Numbered from the stretch's first letter, positions 7,989-16,601 are shown. The stretch: DNA of 64,000 bases from Falsiroseomonas sp050563545 (GCF_050563545.1 NZ_JBNXUM010000004.1:186001-250000); one strand, 5' to 3'. The notes: generated by a model from the letters alone, not told the origin. Made by a program: numbers and translations.

Positions 7989-9320
7989 TCAGCCCGCCGC
8001 TTGCGTCAGACGCCTCAGTGCCCGCGCGCGGCCGATCAGGGGAAGGAAGGCCTTGAGGTCGGGCCCGTGGTCCTCGCCGGTCAGCGCCCGGCGCAGCGGC
8101 AGGTACAGCGCCTTCCCCTTGCGGCCGGTGCGCTCCGCAAGTGCCGCCGTCCAGGCCGGCCAGGTCGCCTCATCCCAGGGCTCCTCGGGCAGCGTCTCCG
8201 CCGCGGCGCGCAGGATGTCGGCATCGGCGGGATCTGCCGTGATCAGGATATCGGAGGACACGACGTCCCACCAATCCCGAACCTCGCGGAAGAGATCAAG
8301 GTTGCCGCGCACCGCGTTCCAGAACGCCTCCCCCGCACCCTCCGGCAGCCGGTCCTTCACCGCGGCGAAGGGCACGCCGTGCAGGTATCTCCGGTTCAGC
8401 GCGAGAAGCTGCTTCGTGTCGAAGCGCGCGGCGGATTTGCTGATGCGTCCGAGGTCGTAGCCCTTCGCGAGCTCGGCCGGCATCCCGGGCACGGGATCGG
8501 CACTCGACCCCAGCGCCACCAGGTAGCCCGCCAGCGCCGCCGGCTCGATCCCGTCGCGGCGCAGCTGGCGCAACCCCATGCTGCCGAGGCGCTTGGATAG
8601 CGCCCCGCCCTCGGCATCCGTCAGCAGCGGCAGGTGGGCGAAGCGGATCGAACCCGGCTTCCCGCCCAGCGCCCCCAGGATATCGAGCTGGATGCCCGTG
8701 TTGGTCACGTGGTCCTCGCCCCGCACCACGTCGGTGATGCCGGTCTCGAGGTCGTCCACGACGGAGGTGAAGGTATAGAGGAAGCTGCCATCCCCGCGCA
8801 CCAGCACCGGATCCGACAGGCTGGTCAGCTTCACGCTGCGCCGCCCCAGCACGCCGTCGTGCCACTCCACCGACCCGCCCGACAGCAGGAAGCGCCAATG
8901 CGGCGTCTTGCCGTTGGCGATCGCGCGGTCGAGCTGCTCCTTCGTCATCTTCAGCGCCGCGCGGTCATAGAGCGGCGGCTTGCCCTGCCTGATCCGCTGC
9001 TCCCGCTTGTAGGCGAGCTCTTCCTCGGTCTCGAGGCAGGGGTAGAGCCGGCCGGACGCCTTCAGCCGCTCCGCCGCCGCGGCATAGTCGGCGAGGTGGT
9101 CGGTCTGGCGTCGGAACTCGTCCCAATCCAGGCCGAGCCAGCGGAGATCCTCCTCGATCCCTTCCGCATATTCCGGCTTCGACCGCTCGGTGTCCGTGTC
9201 GTCCAGGCGCAGCAGGAAGCGCCCGCCCCGGGCCCGCGCCAGGCACCAATTGGCGAGTGCAATCCGTGCATTGCCCACATGCAGCAATCCCGTGGGCGAG
9301 GGGGCGAAACGGACCTTCAT
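7989..9320 (-). CDS. gltX: Glutamate--tRNA ligase
   Basis: Class I synthetase of 443 residues. KVRFAPSPTGLLHVGNAR carries the HIGH motif (HVGN), and LLRLDDTDTERS is the glutamate-site signature. VRGEDHVTNTGIQ follows, and ALSKRLGSMGL is the KMSKS-equivalent loop. A helical C-terminal anticodon domain completes it. Many alphaproteobacteria carry two gltX paralogues, one of which may act mainly on tRNA-Gln before amidation; which one this is cannot be told here. The open frame continues far upstream, but the family N terminus fixes the start at the ATG at 9320. No strong Shine-Dalgarno sequence is visible. Confidence 0.95.
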   Translation of the reverse strand: MKVRFAPSPTGLLHVGNARIALANWCLARARGGRFLLRLDDTDTERSKPEYAEGIEEDLRWLGLDWDEFRRQTDHLADYAAAAERLKASGRLYPCLETEEELAYKREQRIRQGKPPLYDRAALKMTKEQLDRAIANGKTPHWRFLLSGGSVEWHDGVLGRRSVKLTSLSDPVLVRGDGSFLYTFTSVVDDLETGITDVVRGEDHVTNTGIQLDILGALGGKPGSIRFAHLPLLTDAEGGALSKRLGSMGLRQLRRDGIEPAALAGYLVALGSSADPVPGMPAELAKGYDLGRISKSAARFDTKQLLALNRRYLHGVPFAAVKDRLPEGAGEAFWNAVRGNLDLFREVRDWWDVVSSDILITADPADADILRAAAETLPEEPWDEATWPAWTAALAERTGRKGKALYLPLRRALTGEDHGPDLKAFLPLIGRARALRRLTQAAG

Positions 9321-9446
9321 CCCGGCGACAGGAACGCCAGATGGCAGGGGAACGCAAGGCGCACCGGTCCGGCATGCCATCATCTCGGCGCAATCCGGTC
9401 GTCTGATGGTATGGATACAAGTCAGGCCCGATACAGGAGAGGCCCC

Positions 9447-9800
9447 TTGAGGAAGACCGCCACCGCCCTGCTCGCCGGCGCCCTGCTGGCCGGGGCGTCC
9501 GCCCTGCCGGCGCAGGCGCAATGGTACAACCGCGGCTATTACGGCCCCGCCCCGCGCTACTACGCGCCGGGCGCCGGGGTGGCGCTCGGCACCATCGCAG
9601 GGCTCGGGGCCGGGTTGGTGATCGGCTCGGCCGTCGCGCAGCCCCGCTACTACGCGCCACCGCCGCCCGTGGTCTATGCGCCCCCGCCGGTTGTCTATGC
9701 GCCGCCGCCGCAGCCCTACTACTACGCGCCGCCGCCCCCGCCGCCGCGGGGCTACTGGTACCAGCCGCCGGCACCCCCGCCGGTCTGGGTGCCGCGCTAA
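9447..9800 (+). CDS. Exported Pro/Tyr-rich protein, TTG start
   Basis: The 117-residue frame starts at TTG (9447) with AGGAGAGG ending 4 bases before it; an in-frame ATG at 9411 lacks such a signal. It has a clear signal peptide (LRKTATALLAGALLAGASA, cleavage near PAQAQ), a short Gly-rich hydrophobic segment (GTIAGLGAGLVIGSAVA), and then a tail of repeated YYAPPPP and VVYAPPP blocks ending in WVPR. Such proteins are common uncharacterised periplasmic or outer-surface proteins in Acetobacteraceae-like genomes. Divergent from gltX. No function can be assigned. Confidence 0.75.
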   Translation: MRKTATALLAGALLAGASALPAQAQWYNRGYYGPAPRYYAPGAGVALGTIAGLGAGLVIGSAVAQPRYYAPPPPVVYAPPPVVYAPPPQPYYYAPPPPPPRGYWYQPPAPPPVWVPR

Positions 9801-9838
9801 ACCCGTATTGCCCTGACTGTGGTCAGGGCAATACGGGT
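9801..9838. terminator. 17-base perfect inverted repeat, possible terminator
   Basis: Arms ACCCGTATTGCCCTGAC (9801-9817) and its exact complement (9822-9838) flank a 4-base loop directly after the TAA of the Pro/Tyr-rich protein gene. No T tract follows on the plus strand. The stem is much longer and less GC-skewed than its surroundings, so it could be a terminator, an mRNA-stabilising hairpin or a dispersed repeat. Confidence 0.5.
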
Positions 9839-9918
9839 CCAGCTTGCTCCGGCCCGGCGATTCGCGCTCTTCGTATGCCCGCCTGCGGCGTGCGCACTCA
9901 GAGCGATCGCGGGCTAGG

Positions 9919-10314
9919 CTACTCCTCCTCCTCGTCGTCCTCCTCCCGCCGGGGATCGAGGACGCGCCAGTTGCGGTCCTCGGGGTCGGCGGGACGGGTC
10001 TCAGCGAAGGCGTGGAGCTCGGTCGCGCTCTTCCAGGCGTCGTCGCCGGCCCCGGCGACCTCCGCATCCTCGCCATAGGCGAACCAGGCCTCCAGCACCT
10101 GGTCCGGCGCCATGCCCGCCGTGCGGCAGCGCTCGACGCTGTCGCGGACATAGCGGCGGGCGAAGGCGTTGGCGTGCTCGACCGAGACGAAGCCACGCAC
10201 GACCTCGAGCGGGTCCGAGCCGTTGGCCCCCGACAGGTCCAGGATGCGCACGGCCAGCCCCGTCGGGGCCGAGATCGCCTCGGAGAAGATGGGGTCGTCC
10301 GCGTCGTCGCTCAT
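9919..10314 (-). CDS. Acidic conserved-looking hypothetical protein
   Basis: The 131-residue soluble protein is strongly acidic and ends in RREEDDEEEE. The central part (VRILDLSGANGSDPLEVVRG, FVSVEHANAFARRYVRDSVERCR) looks like an ordered alpha/beta domain rather than a chance frame. A GTG 21 bases upstream is an alternative start. It lies 31 bases downstream of the DMT transporter stop on the same strand. Not a family recognised here. Confidence 0.6.
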   Translation of the reverse strand: MSDDADDPIFSEAISAPTGLAVRILDLSGANGSDPLEVVRGFVSVEHANAFARRYVRDSVERCRTAGMAPDQVLEAWFAYGEDAEVAGAGDDAWKSATELHAFAETRPADPEDRNWRVLDPRREEDDEEEE

Positions 10315-10345
10315 CGGCGGAAGCTGGTCCCGCACCGGCCCGGGG

Positions 10346-11254
10346 TCAACGCGCGGGCAGCATCACGCTCAACAGCAGCCCCGCCGAGACGATCGCCACC
10401 CCGGCCAGGCCGGCCAGCCCGAGCGGCTCGTCCAGCAGCGGCCAGGCCGCGAGCGCCGCGATCACCGGCAGGAAGGCGGTCACCGCCGTCGTGCGCTGGG
10501 GCCCCAGCAGCATGACGGCCTGGGTGTAGAGCAGCCCCGCCGCCAGCACCGCGACGAAGCCCTGGTAGAGGAACTGGAAGACCACCGGCCCCAGCGGCAG
10601 CGCGCCGAGGTTCGACGGCAGGAAGAGCCACCAGGCCAGCAGGAAGGGCGGGCCGGCCCAGATCGCCGCCCCCAGCGTCGCTGGGATGGCCGGCACCTGC
10701 CAGCGCCGCACCAGCACGGTGTAGAGCGCCCAGCACAACCCGCCCGCGGCGAACATCAGGTCGCCGCGCCAGGCGCCGGGATGGTCGCCGAAGGTGTCGA
10801 AGGCCAGCAGCACGATCCCGGCCGCGACGATGCCGAGCGAGATGCCGCGCGCCCGCGTCCAGCGCTCCCCCAGCAGCAGCAGGCCGAGCCCCGCGGTGTA
10901 GAAGGGCAGCATGCCCGCGTTCAGCACCGCCCCATGCGCCGCCGGCGCATGCGCGAAGCCGTTATAGGCGAAGAGCGGAAAGCCGAGGCCCGCGGTCAGC
11001 ACGATTGCGAGCTGCCGGCCCGCCGGCAGCCGCGGCCAACCCAGGAAAGCGGCGAGCACGAGCGCGCCGAGGAAGGCGCCGGCATAGCGCAGCCCCGCGA
11101 TGTCCCAGGGCGTGAAATCCTGCTTCTGCGACAGCCGCGCCGACAGCAGGAAGCCCACCCAGATGCAGAGCGTTGCGATCGCGCAGGCATAGCCGAGCCG
11201 GCGTTCGCGCTGATCCGGGGTGCGGGCGACCTGCATCACCGCCGAGTTGACCAC
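10346..11254 (-). CDS. DMT-superfamily (EamA) transporter
   Basis: The 302-residue integral membrane protein has about ten hydrophobic helices arranged as two EamA repeats (about residues 20-150 and 160-298). Features include the N-terminal YACAIATLCIWVGFLLSA and the first-repeat end AVLNAGMLPFYTAGLGLLLLGE. The second repeat ends PVIAALAAWPLLDEPLGLAGLAGVA, where the LDEP motif is typical. EamA proteins export amino acids, metabolites or drugs; the substrate is unknown. Start taken as GTG (11254) because a GGGGGG run lies upstream; an ATG 18 bases in is possible. Confidence 0.88.
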   Translation of the reverse strand: MVNSAVMQVARTPDQRERRLGYACAIATLCIWVGFLLSARLSQKQDFTPWDIAGLRYAGAFLGALVLAAFLGWPRLPAGRQLAIVLTAGLGFPLFAYNGFAHAPAAHGAVLNAGMLPFYTAGLGLLLLGERWTRARGISLGIVAAGIVLLAFDTFGDHPGAWRGDLMFAAGGLCWALYTVLVRRWQVPAIPATLGAAIWAGPPFLLAWWLFLPSNLGALPLGPVVFQFLYQGFVAVLAAGLLYTQAVMLLGPQRTTAVTAFLPVIAALAAWPLLDEPLGLAGLAGVAIVSAGLLLSVMLPAR

Positions 11255-11295
11255 GCTGTTTCCCCCCCGGCCATCGCCGTGGGAGGATGGCCGCC

Positions 11296-12318
11296 ATGTC
11301 CGACAGCAGCTTCCGGCCCAGCGACCTCCTGCCCCCGATCGCCCTGCCCGATGCCGCGGGCGCGATCTACGACGTGATGCAGCAGGGCATCGCGGCCCGG
11401 CCGCGCATCCTCATGCTCGGCCGCGCCGCGCCTGCCGCCGCGATGGCCGAAGCCGAGGCGCGCGGCGCCCTGGTGCTGCTGGTGCTGCCGCAGAAGGCCG
11501 ACGGCGCCGTCCGGAAGGAAGGGCCGACCCGCCTCTTCGACCCGGAGCGCCGGTTGTTCGCCGCCTTCGGCCTTCCCGATGGTGGGGTGGCGGTCATTTC
11601 GCCGCGCGGCCGGCTGGCCTTCGCGCAGGCCGGCGACGGCGCGATGCAGGCCGCGGTCGCCACGCTGCCCGGGCCCGCCGAGGACCCGCCCGTGATCCGC
11701 GGCGGCGCGCCGGTGCTGATGGTGCCCGACATCCTCGAGCCCGACTTCATCGCCGCCCTGGTCGCGCATTGGAACGCCGGGGAGAAAATGATGGACCGCG
11801 TGGCGTCCTCGGCCGCCGGGATGGATGCGACGAAATCCCTCAAGCGGCGCGCCGACGTGCCGCTGACCGACCGCGCGCTCTACGAAGGCTTCCGCCTGCG
11901 GGTGGAACGGCGCGTGGTGCCGGAGATGTGGCGCGCCTGGCGCTTCCGCGCTGCGAGTTTCGAGGCGCCGCGCATCGGCTGCTACGACGGCGCCGTCGCC
12001 GGCGCCTTCGGCGCGCATCGCGACAACCGCACGCCCTTCACCGCGCATCGCCGCTTCGCGATGAGCCTGAACCTGAACACCGGCGACTACGAGGGCGGGC
12101 AGCTGCGATTCGCGGAGTTCGGGCCGGAACTCTACGAGCCCATGGCCGGCGGCGCGGCGGTCTTCTGCTGCGACCTGCTGCACGAGGCGCTGCCGGTGAC
12201 CCGGGGCAGGCGCTTCGCCGTCTTTACCTTCTTCACCGACGCCGAGGGCGTGCAGCAGGAGCGCAAGCTCCAGGCCGAGGCGATCGCACGCGGCCAGCAG
12301 GGCGTGCGCGTCGAATAG
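11296..12318 (+). CDS. Fe(II)/2-oxoglutarate-dependent oxygenase with peroxiredoxin-like N-terminal region
   Basis: The 340-residue product has an N-terminal part (about residues 1-130) that looks like a thioredoxin/peroxiredoxin-type domain without its active Cys (LLPPIALPDAAGAIYDV, LFDPERRLFAAFGL, GVAVISPRGRLAFAQ). A C-terminal prolyl-hydroxylase-like domain follows: HRDN gives the first His and Asp iron ligands, HEALPVTRGRRFAVFTFF gives the second His and the 2-oxoglutarate Arg, and MSLNLNTGDYEGGQLRF lies between. The ATG at 11296 is 9 bases after GGGAGG and is preferred over the ATG at 11287. The substrate is unknown; a protein target is plausible. Confidence 0.85.
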   Translation: MSDSSFRPSDLLPPIALPDAAGAIYDVMQQGIAARPRILMLGRAAPAAAMAEAEARGALVLLVLPQKADGAVRKEGPTRLFDPERRLFAAFGLPDGGVAVISPRGRLAFAQAGDGAMQAAVATLPGPAEDPPVIRGGAPVLMVPDILEPDFIAALVAHWNAGEKMMDRVASSAAGMDATKSLKRRADVPLTDRALYEGFRLRVERRVVPEMWRAWRFRAASFEAPRIGCYDGAVAGAFGAHRDNRTPFTAHRRFAMSLNLNTGDYEGGQLRFAEFGPELYEPMAGGAAVFCCDLLHEALPVTRGRRFAVFTFFTDAEGVQQERKLQAEAIARGQQGVRVE

Positions 12319-12331
12319 TCCAGGCGTCCCG

Positions 12332-13513
12332 TCAGCCCGCCTGCCCGTTGCGCTTGCGATCGTCGTTGTGCCGGAGCAGGAATTCGCGGCCGACCTTCAC
12401 CCGGGCCTGGCCGTCGTAATCCACGATGTCGGCCGTGGCGTAGGTCTCGGACCAGGCGTCGGGGATGAAGCTGCCGGTGCCGACGACGTCGATCGGCGCC
12501 TTCGCCTCCGCCATCACCCGGCACTTGCCGACGCCGAAGCCCGAGGACGCGACGATCCGCACCTTCGGGAAGCCGGCCTCGTCCAGGGCTTCGCGCATGC
12601 GCCAGATCGCGGCGGCGGAGACGCCGGTGCCGACGAGGTGGCGCAACTCCGTCTCGCTGCGATAGCGGCGCACGGCGTTGGGCGCGTGGCGTTCCAGCAC
12701 GGCGTAGCTCTCGGCGGGATCGAGCCCTTCCAGGAAGCGGCCGCCGTGGGTGTCGAGGCGCACGGCCATCCGCCCCGCGGCGGCGAGGTCGGGGAAGCGA
12801 CGGCAGACTTCCAGGCCGTCCGTGACCTCCTGACCGAAGTAGTCGGTGAGGACAGTCAGGTCGGCATCGGGAAAGACCTCGTGGAACATCTCGGCCGCGC
12901 GGACGGTCGATCCGGCATAGCCGATCAGCGCATGCGGCATGGTGCCGCGCCCGCGCATCTTGGACCCCGGGGGCCCGAACCAATGCGCGGTTTCGTCATT
13001 GGCGTTGCCGATGAAGCCCTTCGCACCCTCGCGCCGCGCCGCCGCGCTGCCGACGGACGCCGCATAGGCCATCATCTCCTGCATCTCCTGGCCGGCGCAG
13101 TGGCGCGCCTCCATTGCCAGGAAGGAGACGTTCGGCAGCTCGCAGCACATCTGGTAGGCGTTATGCGCGGCGACGCAGGCAGCACCCAGCTTCTGCAGCA
13201 TGATCGTCTCCAGATCGACGAGCCGCATGAAGCTGCCGGAGACGTAGAAAAGCGGATCGCCCGCGCCGACCCAGTCGCCTTCCTCGTGCATAAGGTCGAT
13301 GTCGAAGGTCGTGCCGCGCTCGGCGGCGACGGCGCGCAGCCAGTCCACCGCAAGCCGCGGGGTCGAGATCACGGGGCGCCGGAGGAACACCGCATAGGTC
13401 ACGCGGCAGTCGCCGAAGCGCTGCACGACGGCCTTGGTGCGGTTGAAGTAGCTGTCCGTGCGCGCGGCGATGGACGCGTCGTCCACCGCCGTGCGCACGG
13501 TCTCTCCGCTCAT
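12332..13513 (-). CDS. Nicotinate phosphoribosyltransferase family protein
   Basis: The 393-residue product belongs to the NAPRTase family, which joins nicotinate and PRPP in NAD salvage. Visible family features are RTDSYFNRTKAVVQR near the start, GDPLFYVSGSFMRLVDLET, the barrel segment DLTVLTDYFGQEV, AVRLDTHGG, IVASSGFGV and the phosphate-binding PIDVVGTGSFIP. Its layout is nearer to the shorter archaeal/NAPRT2-like group than to E. coli PncB. Its ATG overlaps the DAHP synthase stop by 4 bases (ATGA), so it is the second gene of a two-gene operon. Substrate preference (nicotinate or nicotinamide) cannot be read from the sequence. Confidence 0.88.
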   Translation of the reverse strand: MSGETVRTAVDDASIAARTDSYFNRTKAVVQRFGDCRVTYAVFLRRPVISTPRLAVDWLRAVAAERGTTFDIDLMHEEGDWVGAGDPLFYVSGSFMRLVDLETIMLQKLGAACVAAHNAYQMCCELPNVSFLAMEARHCAGQEMQEMMAYAASVGSAAARREGAKGFIGNANDETAHWFGPPGSKMRGRGTMPHALIGYAGSTVRAAEMFHEVFPDADLTVLTDYFGQEVTDGLEVCRRFPDLAAAGRMAVRLDTHGGRFLEGLDPAESYAVLERHAPNAVRRYRSETELRHLVGTGVSAAAIWRMREALDEAGFPKVRIVASSGFGVGKCRVMAEAKAPIDVVGTGSFIPDAWSETYATADIVDYDGQARVKVGREFLLRHNDDRKRNGQAG

Positions 13514-14889
13514 TGCGCGGCCTGCGCCGGCACCATCGCGCCGGGGCGGCGCGCCTTCAGCTCCTCGGCGATGAGGAAGGCGAGCTCGAGCGACTGCTCG
13601 GCGTTCAGCCGGGGGTCGCAGAACGTCGCGTAGTTCCGCGCGAGGTCGGCTTCCGCCAGGCGATGCGCGCCGCCGAGGCATTCCGTGACGTTCTGCCCGG
13701 TCATCTCGACATGCACGCCGGCGGGAATGGTGCCCTCGGCGGCGTGGGCGTCGAAGAAGCCGCGGACCTCGCCGAGGATCGCGTCGAAGCTGCGGGTCTT
13801 GTAGGCGCCGGCCTTGACGCCGTTGCCATGCATGGGGTCGCAGATCCAGACCACGTTGCGGCCCGCCGCCTTCACCGCACGCAGCAGCGGCGGCAGCTTC
13901 GCCGCGACCTTCTCCGCCCCCATGCGCGAGATCAGGGTCAGGCGCCCCTTCTCGTTGGACGGGTTCAGGATCTCGGTCAGCTTCACCAGCTCGTCCGGCT
14001 CCATGCTGGGGCCGACCTTCATGCCGATGGGGTTGGCAATGCCGCGCATGAACTCGACATGCGCGCCCTCGGGCTGGCGGGTGCGGTCGCCGATCCAGAG
14101 GAAATGCGCCGAGCACGCATAGTGCCTGCCGGGATGCGTCGAGGGCTGGCGGGTCATCGCCTCCTCGAAGGGCAGCAGCAGGCTCTCGTGGGAGGTGTAG
14201 AACTCGGTCTCCCTGACCTGCGGCGCCTCGGCCATCCCGCAGGCGCCCATGAAGCGCAGCGTCTCGTCGATGCGCTGGGCCAGGTCCTCGTAGCGGCCAG
14301 CCAGCGGGCTGCGCGCGGCGAAGTCGAGGTTCCAGCGATGCACCTCGTGCAGGTCGGCATAGCCGCCCGTCGAGAAGGCGCGCAGCAGGTTCAGCGTGGC
14401 CGCGGATTGGAGATAGGCGAACTCCATCCGCGAGGGATCGGGGATGCGGGCGTCGGCAGTGAAGTCGGGGCCGTTGATGATGTCGCCGCGGTAGGAGGGC
14501 AGCGTGACGCCGTCCAGCGTCTCGGTGTCGCTGCTGCGGGGCTTGGCGAACTGGCCGGCCATGCGGCCGAGCTTCACCACGGGCATGGACGCGCCGAAGG
14601 TGAGCACGACGGCCATCTGCAGCAGGACGCGGTAGGTGTCGCGGATGGTGTTGGCGTGGAATTCGGCGAAGCTCTCCGCGCAATCGCCGCCTTGCAGCAC
14701 GAAGGTGCCGCCGTCCCCGGCCTTGGCGAGATGCGCCTTCAGCCGATCCGCCTCACCTGCAAAAACCAAGGGAGGAAATCGGCCGACCTTCTCTTCCATG
14801 GCCCGCAGCCGGGCCTGGTCGGGATAGTCGGGCACCTGACGGATCGGCATGGCCCGCCAGGACTCCGGGCTCCACGCGCGCGCAAGCAT
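13510..14889 (-). CDS. Class II 3-deoxy-7-phosphoheptulonate (DAHP) synthase
   Basis: First enzyme of the shikimate pathway, joining phosphoenolpyruvate and erythrose 4-phosphate. The 459-residue product is a plant/Mycobacterium-type class II enzyme: WSPESWRAMPIRQVPDYPD at the N terminus, FVLQGGDCAESFAEF with the metal-binding Cys, GRMAGQFAKPRSSDTE, PSYRGDIINGPDFT, EPDELVKLTEILNP, WICDPMHGNG with a metal His, and GVHVEMTGQNVTECLGG. The start is set at the ATG at 14889, which follows GGAGAGTGAGGA and matches the family N terminus; an ATG at 14922 is possible. It leads the operon with the nicotinate phosphoribosyltransferase. Confidence 0.94.
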   Translation of the reverse strand: MLARAWSPESWRAMPIRQVPDYPDQARLRAMEEKVGRFPPLVFAGEADRLKAHLAKAGDGGTFVLQGGDCAESFAEFHANTIRDTYRVLLQMAVVLTFGASMPVVKLGRMAGQFAKPRSSDTETLDGVTLPSYRGDIINGPDFTADARIPDPSRMEFAYLQSAATLNLLRAFSTGGYADLHEVHRWNLDFAARSPLAGRYEDLAQRIDETLRFMGACGMAEAPQVRETEFYTSHESLLLPFEEAMTRQPSTHPGRHYACSAHFLWIGDRTRQPEGAHVEFMRGIANPIGMKVGPSMEPDELVKLTEILNPSNEKGRLTLISRMGAEKVAAKLPPLLRAVKAAGRNVVWICDPMHGNGVKAGAYKTRSFDAILGEVRGFFDAHAAEGTIPAGVHVEMTGQNVTECLGGAHRLAEADLARNYATFCDPRLNAEQSLELAFLIAEELKARRPGAMVPAQAAQ

Positions 14890-15000
14890 TTCCTCACTCT
14901 CCAAGTCAAGGAGGGGCACCATAGCGGGGCGGTGAGCGAAGGCAAACCGCGGGGTTGGGGTGTCCTGGTCTGTGGATCGCCCTCCCCCGCTGCAGACGCT

Positions 15001-15023
15001 CCCTCCCACGCAAGCGGGGAGGG
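15001..15023. repeat. GC palindromic element, copy 3 (imperfect)
   Basis: CCCTCCCACGC, AA, then GCGGGGAGGG: one substitution and one missing base compared with the consensus. It lies in the 298-base gap between the DAHP synthase start and the gor stop, together with copy 4. Confidence 0.75.
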
Positions 15024-15029
15024 ATGGGG

Positions 15030-15065
15030 TCGGGGGTGCCGAGGATCTCGGGGGTGCCGAGGATC
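15030..15065. repeat. 18-base tandem duplication
   Basis: The unit TCGGGGGTGCCGAGGATC occurs twice head to tail between palindromic copies 3 and 4. The GGGGGTGCC motif next to a palindrome recurs at other copies (for example after 28294), so it probably belongs to the flank of the element. Confidence 0.85.
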
Positions 15066-15098
15066 AAGGCTGCGCTGAACGAAGCACCCCCACCCTGA

Positions 15099-15122
15099 CC
15101 CTCCCCCGCTTGCGGGGGAGGG
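15099..15122. repeat. GC palindromic element, copy 4
   Basis: Perfect 11-base arms CCCTCCCCCGC / GCGGGGGAGGG around TT. It lies 65 bases beyond the gor stop codon. With copy 3 it makes an inverted-hairpin pair between two minus-strand genes. Confidence 0.9.
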
Positions 15123-15187
15123 AAATGGAAGAGCGGGGGACGGAGATTCAGGTGCGGGGAAGGGCAGTCCTGACGTGGAGGGGCGCC

Positions 15188-16546
15188 CTACCCCGCCTCC
15201 CTCGCCCTTGTCCTCAGCGTCACAAACTCCTCCGCCGCCGTCGGGTGGATCCCGATGGTCCGGTCGAAATCCTGCTTCGTCGCGCCCATCACCACCGCGA
15301 TCCCGATGCCCTGCATGATCTCCGCGGCGTCCTCGCCCAGCATGTGGGCGCCGACGATCTTCTGGCTCGCCTGGTCCACCACCAGCTTCATCACGGTCTT
15401 CCGCCCCTCGCGCTTGCTGATGGTGTGGCGCATCGGCGTGAAGCGCGTGAGGTAGATGTCCACCTTGCCGCGCTTCGCGGCCTCGGCCTCGGTCAGCCCG
15501 ACCGTGCCGATCGGGGGCGAGGTGAAGACGGCGGTGGGCACGTTCTCGTAGCTCGCCTGGCGGGGCCTGCCGCCGAACAGCGTGTCCGCCAGCGCATGCC
15601 CGACCGCGGTCGCCATCGGCGTCAGGTTCACGCGGTCGATGACGTCGCCGATGGCGAAGATGTGGGGCTGGCTGGTGGCGTGGTGCTCGTCCACCACGAC
15701 CGCACCGTTCGGCTTCGTCGCCACATCAGCGGCATCGAGGTTCAGCCCCTGCGTGTTCGGCAGCCGGCCCGTGCAGAAGAAGACCGCGTCCACCTCCCGC
15801 ACGAAATTGGTGGACAGGCCGAGCAGCAGTTCGTCATCGGCGCGTGTGATGCGCGTCGGCGAGACATCGGGATTGAGCCGGATGCCCTGCGCGGTCAGCG
15901 CCTCCGTCAGCGCCGTCCGGATGTCCTCGTCGAAGCCCCGCAGCGGCATGGGCGCGCGATAGACCAGGTCGACCTCCGCGCCCAGGCCGCGCAGCAGGCA
16001 GGCGAACTCGACCGCGATGTAGCCCGAGCCCAGCACCGCGACCCGCTTCGGCAACGCCTTCATGGTGAAGAGGTCGTCCGAGATGCAGCCGAGCTCGGCA
16101 CCCGGGATGTCCAGCCGCTGCGCCGTGCCGCCGGTCGCGATGACGATCCGCTCCGCCGTCACGCGCTGGTCGCCGACCTGCAGCGTATGCGCGTCGATGA
16201 AGGTGGCGCGCGCGTTGAAGCTGGTGGCCCCCGCGCCCTTCAGCAGCTTGTCGTAGATGCCCGAGAGCCGCGCGACCTCCGCGTCCCGCGCGGCCGCCAG
16301 CTTCGCCCAGTCATGCCCGCGATTCTCGATGTCCCAGCCGAAGGCGGCGGCGTCGCCGGCCCAGAGCCCGTACTCCGCGGCGTTGACCATGATCTTCTTG
16401 GGCACGCAGCCCACATTGACGCAGGTGCCGCCCCAGAAGCGCTCCTCCGCCACGCCGACGCGCGCGCCATGGCCCGCCGCGATGCGCGCGCAGCGCACGC
16501 CGGCGGACCCGCCGCCGATGACGAAGAGGTCGAAATCGTAGGCCAT
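15188..16546 (-). CDS. gor: Glutathione-disulfide reductase
   Basis: FAD- and NADPH-dependent disulfide reductase keeping glutathione reduced, 452 residues. It shows the FAD-binding LFVIGGGSAGVRCARIAA and the redox dithiol GGTCVNVGCVPKK. The NADPH-domain GSGYIAVEFACLLRGLG is followed by YRAPMPLRGFDEDIR, whose Arg pattern favours NADPH and glutathione reductase over lipoamide dehydrogenase. ATSQPHIFAIGDV and the C-terminal catalytic His-Glu segment GIHPTAAEEFVTLR complete it. The ATG at 16546 is preceded by GAGGGAAG. Divergent from the glutathione transferase gene 55 bases away, so the pair may share control. Confidence 0.93.
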   Translation of the reverse strand: MAYDFDLFVIGGGSAGVRCARIAAGHGARVGVAEERFWGGTCVNVGCVPKKIMVNAAEYGLWAGDAAAFGWDIENRGHDWAKLAAARDAEVARLSGIYDKLLKGAGATSFNARATFIDAHTLQVGDQRVTAERIVIATGGTAQRLDIPGAELGCISDDLFTMKALPKRVAVLGSGYIAVEFACLLRGLGAEVDLVYRAPMPLRGFDEDIRTALTEALTAQGIRLNPDVSPTRITRADDELLLGLSTNFVREVDAVFFCTGRLPNTQGLNLDAADVATKPNGAVVVDEHHATSQPHIFAIGDVIDRVNLTPMATAVGHALADTLFGGRPRQASYENVPTAVFTSPPIGTVGLTEAEAAKRGKVDIYLTRFTPMRHTISKREGRKTVMKLVVDQASQKIVGAHMLGEDAAEIMQGIGIAVVMGATKQDFDRTIGIHPTAAEEFVTLRTRAREAG

Positions 16547-16601
16547 GCTTCCCTCTGGCGCTGGAGGCGTGGAGACTGCGCGCCCCGAAACGGGAGTCCA
16601 G

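Noticed and set aside
9321..10196. Long N-terminal extension of the gltX frame
   Set aside because: The extension is Arg/Pro-rich shadow sequence crossing the opposite-strand gene at 9447-9800; the family N terminus fixes the start at 9320.
13514..14683. Apparent fusion of the nicotinate phosphoribosyltransferase frame with a further 390 codons upstream
   Set aside because: The upstream part is an out-of-frame reading of the DAHP synthase gene; the ATGA junction at 13510-13513 marks the true start.
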